A DNA stretch of 7,444 bases from Nitrososphaerota archaeon (lineage in GTDB: Archaea > Thermoproteota > Nitrososphaeria > Nitrososphaerales > UBA57), in contig JACPBJ010000035.1 of assembly GCA_016180375.1 (NCBI GenBank), positions 1-7,444 on the forward strand, in the 5' to 3' direction. Below the pieces are notes generated by a model. It saw only the letters and a program-made list of their open reading frames with translations, did no database searches and was not told the origin of the DNA. How positions within the stretch are numbered: the first letter of the stretch is position 1; every line of letters starts with the position of its first letter. Both the position numbers and the translations under genes were made by a program. Shown piece after piece: positions 1-5,745 of the stretch.

Positions 1-917
1 CTACTGCTTCCGCTGAAACTCCCATTTCCAACAAGCACTAGTCTAATGTTGGGAAATTCATGTTTGAGTTTGGCAGTCGCCATTATGGCCAGATCTTGAC
101 TCTTGATTTTGTCCATCCTCCCTATTACCAGCAAGAGTCTTTCATTCATGCTTATGTTATAGTAATCACGGGTTTCCTGAATATCGGCGTCGGTAGGTTT
201 TTCCCATAACGTGGGGTCTACGTACGGATAGACTTGGTAGGCCCTTCCCCTGTATCCCGCATGGATTAGTCCTTCCAGATCTCTGCGCGTACTGACAATT
301 ATCGCATCAAATGCCTCGACGCTTTTGAGCACCAAGGTCCGTAATTCATTAGATACGTTATCCAGTCTGAATGGGACATGCCATCTGAGTATTGTTGGAG
401 CTGAGGGCCCCAACATTGGACCGGTAAGCAACTGCTGAAAATCATGGATAAAGAAGAGATCTACATCATTGAGAAGTCTCAGCATAAGTTCAGCAGAAAG
501 CCAGTTGTATCTGGCATATGCTTCATATTCGTCGGAGTTCACGACAAGTTTGCCAAACCCATGAATTTCATTCCACACGCCCTCCTTGAAACTCGTGTAA
601 AGAGGAATATCATGTTCTTCTGGACTGACATTGTAAAAATCAATGTCGCTCATCGTATAGTGCGGCGGTGCATTGGGGCCCAGAGAAACCCACTTTGGTT
701 TATGGACTAGAGAGAGATCCATCATTCTTTTTAGCAGCGGATAGACCATTGCAGTCACTCCCCCCGGAGTATACTCGTAGTCCTCGCCTTCTACGAGAGA
801 CTCCAACTTCAAAGGTCGTTCAAGTTTTCCGTATTTTTCTAGGAGGGAAAAGTAACCTTGCTTGAATCGAACAAGTGGTGTCTGCGTATTCACACAAATC
901 CTGATCTTCTCTCTCAA
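1..917 (-). CDS. TreT-like GT4 family glycosyltransferase (C-terminus cut off by window edge)
   Basis: A continuous minus-strand frame of 305 codons runs off the left edge without a stop. The protein looks like a retaining GT-B glycosyltransferase of family GT4, closest in pattern to archaeal trehalose glycosyltransferring synthases (TreT). An N-terminal domain carries TPGGV (res 50-54, the usual Gly-rich acceptor/donor loop). HDFQQ (158-162) matches the TreT HDPQP region, and RWHVPF (178-183) matches the WRCHIDLS region. The C-terminal nucleotide-sugar domain begins with GRMDKIKSQD (266-275), whose Arg267 and Lys272 correspond to donor-phosphate binders. TreT proteins are about 410 residues, so roughly the last 100 are missing. 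The start is TTG at 917: an in-frame TAG at 950-948 closes the frame upstream, and CGAGGA lies about 8 nt before the TTG. It lies 55 nt downstream of mscS on the same strand, so co-transcription is likely. The substrate is uncertain: a disaccharide osmolyte such as trehalose is an inference, and a cell-surface glycan enzyme is possible. Confidence 0.82.
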   Translation of the reverse strand, partial: MREKIRICVNTQTPLVRFKQGYFSLLEKYGKLERPLKLESLVEGEDYEYTPGGVTAMVYPLLKRMMDLSLVHKPKWVSLGPNAPPHYTMSDIDFYNVSPEEHDIPLYTSFKEGVWNEIHGFGKLVVNSDEYEAYARYNWLSAELMLRLLNDVDLFFIHDFQQLLTGPMLGPSAPTILRWHVPFRLDNVSNELRTLVLKSVEAFDAIIVSTRRDLEGLIHAGYRGRAYQVYPYVDPTLWEKPTDADIQETRDYYNISMNERLLLVIGRMDKIKSQDLAIMATAKLKHEFPNIRLVLVGNGSFSGSS

Positions 918-972
918 TTCACCAAATCCTCGTATTGCAACAGAGCACTAGATGGGTGTATCACAGGTTCTG

Positions 973-2073
973 CTATTTCTTTCTGCCGACTGATTCTGCA
1001 GTAAGTTTGGCCGCATCATCAGGCTCGGGACTAACAACGTATCTTGTTGGGCAGGATAGCTTTATTCCCTCCCTGTCGAACCTATTCTTTACCGCTTTCC
1101 TGATTTCACATGCGGTTCCAAAGGCCGTCGGCTGATCCTTTGCCAGAAACAGTAGCCTCAATTTTATCGCTCCTTCCTCGAAATCCAAGACTTGGAATAT
1201 AGGTTTCAGTTCGGGCAAAACATTTGGATTCTTCTGACACTCCTCAACCATCACAGCCTCCGCTCTATTAACATCCGCGTCGTATGGCACATAGACAACT
1301 ATCGGAAATAGCTTCTTCATGTCTTGGAGGGTATAATTGATTATGACTTCATCGTCCAGAACAGAGTTGGGAATGATCATCCTCCTGTTGTCCCGAGTGC
1401 GTATCATTGTGTGACGGAGCGTTATGTCTTGAATAAATCCGAACTCTCCCTTGATTACCACGGCATCTCCGATCCTGATGGGTTGAGTAAGATTGACACT
1501 AATTCCAGAAAGCATGTTTCCTATTACCTTTTGAGCTGCAAGACCTAACACTATGCCAAGAAATCCTGCTCCGAATAGGAGAGTAGTAAGAGACCCTGTG
1601 AGGCCAGGGAATATTATGGTAAGAGCAGCAAAGGAGCCACCCAAATATACCGCAATCATCATCACCCTACCCATAAGTCGAAAGGTTGTTTCCCGAGCAG
1701 GATTTCCCTCGATGACCTTCTTGATTTGATTGGAAAGCATCTGGTTCAGAATGAACGCAACGACCGAAGTAGCTATCATCATGCCAGCACCAAGTGCCAG
1801 GTTACCGAGTTGCACGCTCAACCATCCGGGCAGACTCCCCGGGAACCTTGATTCCCAATAACCCAAAGCAGATACTGCACTCAAGACAAACACAAAAGCG
1901 ACCATAGGCCCTTCGACTATCTTGACAAGATAGTCATCGATGCTTGTCGCAGTTCTAGCTGCAAGTTTCTTTAAGTATCTTCTAACAAAAATTAGAACTG
2001 CTGCTACAGATACAAATGCAGATGCCATGATAGCAAGCAGTATTACCATATCAAATAAGGAAGCTTCGACCAT
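973..2073 (-). CDS. mscS: MscS-family small-conductance mechanosensitive ion channel
   Basis: This is a membrane channel of the MscS family, which opens under membrane tension and releases ions and small solutes during hypo-osmotic shock. Numbering here is from the TTG at 2085. Hydrophobic helices lie near residues 11-34, 60-76, 92-115 and 138-160. The signature pore helix follows at about 163-200: Gly/Ala-rich packing (FGAGFLGIVLGLAAQKVIGN), then GISVNLTQPIRIGD leading into the beta domain. The beta domain carries RDNRRMIIPNSVL (231-243), matching the family's D..-IPN motif. A cytoplasmic alpha/beta domain follows (about 258-348). The length (366-370 aa) is slightly above E. coli MscS because of extra N-terminal helices. 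I prefer ATG at 2073 over TTG at 2085: a TATA-like element at 2099-2107 would place transcription start near 2076, giving an almost leaderless mRNA that excludes the TTG. The gene is divergent from an ArsR-like regulator and probably in an operon with the downstream glycosyltransferase. Confidence 0.93.
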   Translation of the reverse strand: MVEASLFDMVILLAIMASAFVSVAAVLIFVRRYLKKLAARTATSIDDYLVKIVEGPMVAFVFVLSAVSALGYWESRFPGSLPGWLSVQLGNLALGAGMMIATSVVAFILNQMLSNQIKKVIEGNPARETTFRLMGRVMMIAVYLGGSFAALTIIFPGLTGSLTTLLFGAGFLGIVLGLAAQKVIGNMLSGISVNLTQPIRIGDAVVIKGEFGFIQDITLRHTMIRTRDNRRMIIPNSVLDDEVIINYTLQDMKKLFPIVVYVPYDADVNRAEAVMVEECQKNPNVLPELKPIFQVLDFEEGAIKLRLLFLAKDQPTAFGTACEIRKAVKNRFDREGIKLSCPTRYVVSPEPDDAAKLTAESVGRKK

Positions 2074-2094
2074 GTTGACGGTCAAGTAAATTTA

Positions 2095-2118
2095 GACGTT
2101 ATATTAAGTTTTAACGTC
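2095..2118. promoter_or_regulatory. Candidate operator: inverted repeat in the mscS/regulator divergent region
   Basis: GACGTTA (2095-2101) and TAACGTC (2112-2118) are perfect 7-bp inverted arms separated by 10 bp, so like half-site positions lie 17 bp apart. A third copy of the core, GACGTT, lies at 2142-2147, just before the regulator's start. The arms flank and overlap the TATA-like element of mscS. A separate near-palindrome, TTGAC-G-GTCAA (2075-2085), overlaps the mscS start region. Dimeric ArsR-type proteins bind such dyads, so autoregulation and control of mscS by the adjacent regulator is a reasonable inference, untested. Confidence 0.45.
2099..2107 (-). promoter_or_regulatory. TATA-like promoter element for mscS
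   Basis: On the minus strand this reads TTAATATAA, preceded by an A-rich BRE-like stretch (AAAAC). Its centre is about 30 nt upstream of ATG 2073, the distance expected for an almost leaderless archaeal transcript. No Shine-Dalgarno sequence precedes either candidate start. Confidence 0.5.
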
Positions 2119-2124
2119 AAAACC

Positions 2125-2131
2125 TATATAA
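2125..2131 (+). promoter_or_regulatory. TATA box for the ArsR-like regulator (leaderless transcript)
   Basis: TATATAA is preceded by AAAACC, which resembles a BRE. The GTG start at 2154 lies about 26 nt from the box centre, which is where archaeal transcription normally begins. The mRNA therefore probably starts at or next to the GTG, which explains why there is no ribosome-binding site. Confidence 0.6.
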
Positions 2132-2153
2132 TGGTTTACCGGACGTTCATATT

Positions 2154-2732
2154 GTGAAGAAAGCTATTAGTGTCATCGACAACCCGGACGTAGCGAAGAT
2201 TCTTGCGGATCCAATGCGGAGGCTTATACTCAACATTCTTGCTGATAATATGTGTACTGAAATGCAGCTCGCCAGAAGATTAGGAGTCTCAGATCCATTA
2301 GTTGCGCATCACATGAAGATGCTAAAGATAGCTGGATTGGTCAGTGTCACTAAGACAGAGGCGGAATCACACGGCATCTTGCAGAAGTTTTATGAGCCGA
2401 CAGCTATGTGCTACATAGTAGATTATGATAAATTACAGCCAGATCTCAAGAGATACTTCTTTGCCGTTTATTTAGAGAGACTTAGAGGCATCCTTTGTGC
2501 CCTGCGATATATGGGCGAATTCTCACAAGAAGTTTCATCGGAGACGATTGAACAGCTGGCTGAGACTATGGCAAGGGCAATTGTTCCTGTTGCAAGAAAG
2601 ATGAGCGATATGCCACTAAAAAATAGCAGAGAAGAGGTTATTGTGGAACTCTTCAGTAAGACTCTTGCTGTAATAAATCTACTAGGCTCGCCTGTTTCTG
2701 GGATGCGGTATCGGAGAGGAGTGAAAAAATGA
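2154..2732 (+). CDS. ArsR-like winged helix-turn-helix transcriptional regulator, two-domain
   Basis: This is a 192-residue DNA-binding protein. An ArsR-type winged HTH spans residues about 10-90: the LADPMRRLILNIL helix (18-30), the helix-turn-helix TEMQLARRLGVSDPLVAHHM (35-54) with the recognition helix around 46-57, and a wing at about 63-80. The C-terminal part (about 95-175) is helical and resembles an effector or dimerisation domain of unknown ligand. Only three cysteines are present (34, 86, 115) and no CxC pair lies in the third helix, so the classic ArsR/SmtB metal site is absent; metal sensing is not supported. The start is GTG at 2154, apparently leaderless. It is transcribed divergently from mscS across a short dyad-containing region, which suggests it controls itself and mscS. 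Its TGA overlaps the ATG of a short ORF (ATGA at 2729-2732), so readthrough into the isomerase region is likely. Confidence 0.85.
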   Translation: MKKAISVIDNPDVAKILADPMRRLILNILADNMCTEMQLARRLGVSDPLVAHHMKMLKIAGLVSVTKTEAESHGILQKFYEPTAMCYIVDYDKLQPDLKRYFFAVYLERLRGILCALRYMGEFSQEVSSETIEQLAETMARAIVPVARKMSDMPLKNSREEVIVELFSKTLAVINLLGSPVSGMRYRRGVKK

Positions 2733-2806
2733 AATCAAAGAATGCAATTTCTGTCAAAATGACGGTTCAGATGGAATTGTACTTTCCGAAGAATACTGTC
2801 ATATGA
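2729..2806 (+). CDS. Possible 25-residue leader ORF between regulator and isomerase
   Basis: ATG at 2729 overlaps the regulator stop as ATGA and is preceded by one of the strongest purine-rich ribosome sites in the window (GGAGAGGAG, 2713-2721) with 7 nt spacing. The frame gives 25 residues and stops at TGA 2804-2806. That stop overlaps another ATG (2803) as a second ATGA junction. I recognise no homology. It could be a real coupled leader peptide, or the remnant 5' end of the isomerase gene separated from it by a one-base shift. The ribosome site argues that initiation happens here, but the peptide itself has no visible function. Confidence 0.3.
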   Translation: MKSKNAISVKMTVQMELYFPKNTVI

Positions 2807-2861
2807 TACAATTGACGCTATAGACAAGTCAGGTCTTTACAAGATATACGAACAGTGGCCC

Positions 2862-3851
2862 ATGCACGCAATTGACGCTTGGGAGAAAAAATCTAGACTC
2901 CCTGAATTTGATGTAGACGAAGTGATATTCGCAGGTATGGGAGCATCGGGTATAATTGGCGAAGTAATTAGTGATTGGCTCTACGATGCCTCCAGCTACA
3001 GTTTCAAGACAATCCATCAACCTACGCTTCCAAGTAGGAAGGATTCCAGAGCACTACTGTTTGCCATCAGCGCCTCTGGTAACACATGGGAAGTGATGTC
3101 GGCAGTCAGGCGTGCTGTAGATCTTAAATGGAAAATCATAACCATGTCGGAGGGAGGTGCGTTGGAACAGTTTAGTAGGGTTAATGGAATTCCCCATATT
3201 CGCGTGAAGAAGTTTGAGGTACCCAGAGCAAGTTTCCCCTATCTTCTATACAGCGCCATAAGAGCGCTTCATGATACTAGGATAGTCGAATTTTTGGCGG
3301 AAGTTGAAGAGTCGATAGAGACTCTTGTACGACTTCAGAGCACATTATCTGCAAAGAAACCTTTCGATCAAAACGCATCAAAGAAACTTGCCTTATGGTT
3401 GCATGGGGGCATTCCAATAATTTACGTTCCTTACTACAGCCAGTCGGTTGGTCGAAGATTCAAGAACGGAATCAATGAAAATGCAAAGACGCATGCGTTT
3501 GTAAACTCTCTCCCGGAGGTTTGCCACAATGAAGTAATGGCTTGGGAATGTAATTCAGCGCACCAATTCAGGCCAATTCTCATCAGAGATAAAAACGACG
3601 AACAGAAGATTTCTGAGAGGTTTGACGGCCTTGGGGATATTCTAAATAAATCAAGATATGCTCATTCTGAACTCTGGACAAACTCCGAATCAAGATTGTC
3701 AACACTAACCTCAGAAATATACGCGCTTGATCTTTCATCGATTTATCTTGCAATTGCTAATGGAACTGACCCAAGACCTACACATACGATAGACGAACTC
3801 AAGTCAAGATTCCAAGATTCACAAGCTGAACTAGTACCTACCCTGTTGTAG
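2862..3851 (+). CDS. Bifunctional phosphoglucose/phosphomannose isomerase (true N-terminus lies upstream)
   Basis: This is a cytoplasmic sugar-phosphate isomerase of the archaeal PGI/PMI family in the SIS superfamily. It interconverts fructose-6-P with glucose-6-P and mannose-6-P, feeding glycolysis/gluconeogenesis and sugar-nucleotide synthesis. Counting from ATG 2862, the first SIS domain shows FAGMGASG (23-30), AISASGNTWEVM (68-79) and PRASFPYLL (121-129). The second shows GINENAKTHAF (203-213) and PEVCHNEVMAWE (218-229), which contain the Glu and His expected of the active site. The C-terminal DELKSRF helix (311-317) is also typical. The length (329 aa) is a little above the 302 aa of the Pyrobaculum enzyme as I recall it. 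However, the same frame upstream encodes DTIDAIDKSGLYKIYEQWP (2805-2861), which looks like the family N-terminus and has no ATG, GTG or TTG. The protein as bounded here is therefore probably short by about 15-20 residues. Confidence 0.88.
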   Translation: MHAIDAWEKKSRLPEFDVDEVIFAGMGASGIIGEVISDWLYDASSYSFKTIHQPTLPSRKDSRALLFAISASGNTWEVMSAVRRAVDLKWKIITMSEGGALEQFSRVNGIPHIRVKKFEVPRASFPYLLYSAIRALHDTRIVEFLAEVEESIETLVRLQSTLSAKKPFDQNASKKLALWLHGGIPIIYVPYYSQSVGRRFKNGINENAKTHAFVNSLPEVCHNEVMAWECNSAHQFRPILIRDKNDEQKISERFDGLGDILNKSRYAHSELWTNSESRLSTLTSEIYALDLSSIYLAIANGTDPRPTHTIDELKSRFQDSQAELVPTLL

Positions 3852-3917
3852 GAAGTTGCATAGTATTACTTCGCTGGACATTCATAGTAATGCTCATGAT
3901 AAATTACAACGCATTGA

Positions 3918-3936
3918 GTTTGCAGACCGGTTTGCA
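3918..3936 (+). repeat. Short direct repeat upstream of the ion transporter promoter
   Basis: GTTTGCA occurs at 3918-3924 and again at 3930-3936, exactly 12 bp apart, each followed within two bases by a GAC. The pair sits just upstream of the TATA-like stretch near 3945-3956. The spacing and position fit a regulator or activator site, but a chance repeat of this size is possible. Confidence 0.3.
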
Positions 3937-3943
3937 AGACAAA

Positions 3944-3957
3944 CAATATTCTAATAT
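3944..3957 (+). promoter_or_regulatory. TATA-like promoter element for the ion transporter
   Basis: The A/T-rich stretch CAATATTCTAATATG has two TATA-like cores. Transcription would start about 25 nt downstream, near 3975-3980, directly ahead of the GGAGGT ribosome site at 3979-3984. This gives the transporter gene a promoter separate from the upstream isomerase. Confidence 0.4.
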
Positions 3958-3993
3958 GATGAGAGAATTGCATGGTGCGGAGGTATCTACAAC

Positions 3994-5406
3994 TTGTTGA
4001 GAAAGGAGATACAGTTTGCAATCATAATAGCTGCTGTAGCAGTGTCAGCCACTGCCTTTGGTCTAAACCAGCAACAGATAGCTGCCACCGCGATATTTTC
4101 TTCTCTTATTACGGGAACTCTTCTCTTCTGGCGTTTCAGGCTCGCATTTGCATTCGTTGGTCTTGGCGCATTATTAGGAACCGGGCTTCTTGATGTTGAA
4201 ACTCTCATCGAATTTGCAGGGCTGGACATCATTCTCTTCCTAATCGGCATGATGACGGTGATAGGCTACCTTGAGGAGAGAAGGTTCTTCGAAAAACTTG
4301 TCGACAGGATAATAGGAGTTGTCGGAGACGATCCAAAGAAACTTGTACTTGTTCTGATGCTAATGTCCGCATTTTTTGCGGCTCTTGTGGATGAAGTTAC
4401 TTCCATACTTTTCATGACAGCAACCGTTCTTCACCTCACTAGCAAACGTGGGGTTAACCCAGTACCGTTTGTTATGATGATAATATTCGCAACAAACATA
4501 GGTAGTAGCGCAACAGTTGTAGGTAATCCTGTGGGTGTATTAATTGCATTGCGAGGAGGCCTATCCTTCCAAGATTTCTTGAGATGGGCTACACCAATTT
4601 CAATTGTTTCGTTACTGGTAACGATACCTCTTTCTTTCATGTACTATTCAAAAGATATTCGTATGTTGGGAGAGAGGATCAAGGAAGGAACAAATGCAAC
4701 TACGGTTGTTATTGCTGCAGACGATCATCCAGAAGAACAAACTCCAAACAACCAATCAATGCGGACGAGCTGGCTGCTCTTTATCGGAACCATCGTCTCT
4801 CTGGTTCTCCATACGCAGGTCGAACAACTTCTGCATCTCCACAAGAATTCTATGCTTATTGGGACAGCGATAATTGCAGCTGGTATTGCACTTTTCCTTG
4901 AGAGGAATAGGGCAAGGGAACTCATAGAAAGACGGGTCGACTGGTGGACACTTAGTTTCTTCCTTATACTCTTCGCAAGTGTAGCGACTCTGAGTTTCAC
5001 TGGAGTTACACGCGTAATATCACAGACTCTCTTTACGGTCTCAGGGGGAAATGAAACCTTTGCTTTTTTGTTGCTAACTATAATTGCAGGTGGTCTCAGT
5101 GCTCTCTTGGATAATGTTCTAGCGGTAGCAACGCTCTTGCCCGTGGTTCAAGATTTCGGTACGCTTGGAATAAACAACTTCCCGTTATATTGGGGACTTC
5201 TGTTTGGAGGAACGCTCTTCGGAAATCTTACCATGATAGGCAGCACTGCAAACATAGTTGCGATTGGAATGCTTGAGAGGCGTAAAGTTGGGCACATCAC
5301 ACTCATGCAATGGATAAAACCCGGTGCCATCATTTCATTGTCAACTCTGACTTTGGCTATCATTCTAGTCTTCCTTCAGATTCCGTTTATGCCTAGTAGA
5401 AATTAA
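3994..5406 (+). CDS. ArsB/NhaD-type ion transporter (IT superfamily, CitMHS-like permease)
   Basis: This is a polytopic inner-membrane transporter of 470 residues with about 12 hydrophobic segments in two repeats. The halves are separated by a hydrophilic stretch (about 220-257). Paired signature motifs of the ArsB/NhaD fold are visible: LVDEVTSIL (131-139) and ATNIGSSATVVGNPVG (166-181) in the first half, LLDNVLAVATLLP (371-383) and FGNLTMIGSTANIVA (409-423) in the second. These correspond to the family's DN-T(T) helix breaks and the NIG/G.A.. substrate hairpins. Family members exchange Na+ for H+ or export arsenite or other anions; the sequence alone does not decide. No ars partner genes are nearby, and the mechanosensitive and ligand-gated channels favour an ionic-homeostasis role (inference). 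Start TTG 3994 is supported by GGAGGT at 3979-3984 with 9 nt spacing; TTG 3997 is the alternative. The stop overlaps the stop of the convergent downstream gene. Confidence 0.87.
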   Translation: MLRKEIQFAIIIAAVAVSATAFGLNQQQIAATAIFSSLITGTLLFWRFRLAFAFVGLGALLGTGLLDVETLIEFAGLDIILFLIGMMTVIGYLEERRFFEKLVDRIIGVVGDDPKKLVLVLMLMSAFFAALVDEVTSILFMTATVLHLTSKRGVNPVPFVMMIIFATNIGSSATVVGNPVGVLIALRGGLSFQDFLRWATPISIVSLLVTIPLSFMYYSKDIRMLGERIKEGTNATTVVIAADDHPEEQTPNNQSMRTSWLLFIGTIVSLVLHTQVEQLLHLHKNSMLIGTAIIAAGIALFLERNRARELIERRVDWWTLSFFLILFASVATLSFTGVTRVISQTLFTVSGGNETFAFLLLTIIAGGLSALLDNVLAVATLLPVVQDFGTLGINNFPLYWGLLFGGTLFGNLTMIGSTANIVAIGMLERRKVGHITLMQWIKPGAIISLSTLTLAIILVFLQIPFMPSRN

Positions 5407-5684
5407 TCGAGTCTTTGCTTCGCAACAATGACTAATGAGCCATCAATTCTATCTATCCAGACTTGAAATGATTCACCAACAAGAAAGTTAAACAGATCAT
5501 ACCAAGGAAACCTAGGATGTTGCCTGACGGTTATCCTGAATCCTCCGTATTGTAATACAACTTCACCTTTATCACCGACTATAGTCTGCAAAGCGTCTAA
5601 GACTGGCATCTTAGGCTTTAGTGATTCCAACATTTGAGATACAGTAATACCGCAATATAACATTAACGAAACAAGCACAGCCAA
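5403..5684 (-). CDS. Small membrane-anchored hypothetical protein
   Basis: This is a 93-residue protein of no family I recognise. It has one hydrophobic N-terminal helix (about residues 2-17), then a soluble domain of about 75 residues with a predicted helix (MPVLDALQTIVGD) and alternating hydrophobic strands (EVVLQYGGFRITV, SFQVWIDR, GSLVIVAKQ). The likely topology is a single N-terminal anchor with an exposed alpha/beta domain. The listed start is TTG 5684, but the frame stays open upstream to TAG at 5732-5730. The preceding codons read V-R-Y-L-I-S-V, which would lengthen the helix to a normal membrane span. A GGAGGAG site (5718-5712) sits 6 nt before a GTT codon at 5705-5703, so the true start may be non-standard. 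Its stop overlaps the transporter's stop, and its 5' end faces the pLGIC gene 61 nt away. A role as channel or transporter partner is only a guess from position. Confidence 0.55.
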   Translation of the reverse strand: MAVLVSLMLYCGITVSQMLESLKPKMPVLDALQTIVGDKGEVVLQYGGFRITVRQHPRFPWYDLFNFLVGESFQVWIDRIDGSLVIVAKQRLD

Positions 5685-5688
5685 TACT

Positions 5689-5701
5689 GATATTAGATAA
5701 C
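5689..5701 (+). promoter_or_regulatory. TATA-like element for the ligand-gated channel gene
   Basis: GATATTAGATAAC is the most A/T-rich stretch upstream of the pLGIC gene. It would place transcription start near 5720-5725, leaving a short leader that contains the GAGG ribosome site at 5734-5737, 8 nt before ATG 5746. The assignment is weak because the motif is degenerate and also lies in the possible 5' extension of the opposite-strand gene. Confidence 0.3.
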
Positions 5702-5745
5702 GAACGGCTGACTCCTCCAGAAAAAGATCCTATGAGGCTTGTACA

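Noticed and set aside
444..1135. Plus-strand frames of 65-88 codons at 444-710, 668-865 and 935-1135
   Set aside because: They lie antisense to the glycosyltransferase and the mscS 3' end, whose translations show clear family motifs. They have no ribosome site or recognisable sequence.
1324..1548. Plus-strand 74-codon frame
   Set aside because: Antisense shadow inside the mscS pore and beta-domain coding region.
2131..2157. Eight-codon upstream ORF (ATG 2131 to TGA 2155-2157) overlapping the regulator's GTG
   Set aside because: It begins immediately after the TATA box, upstream of the expected transcription start, so it is probably not in the mRNA.
2154..2732. Metal-sensing (arsenic) function for the regulator together with an arsenite role for the transporter
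   Set aside because: The regulator lacks a CxC-type metal site and no arsC/arsA-like gene is present. The two genes are also separated by the isomerase and a separate promoter.
3865..3891. ATTACT...AGTAAT hairpin just after the isomerase stop, considered as a terminator
   Set aside because: The stem is only 6 A/T-rich pairs with a 15-nt loop and no following T run, so it is too weak to support.
3972..5363. Overlapping frames on both strands within the transporter gene (3972-4193, 3987-4250 minus, 4431-4640 minus, 4584-4901, 4725-5000 minus, 5148-5363 minus)
   Set aside because: All are shadows of the transporter, whose motifs and hydrophobic pattern are convincing.
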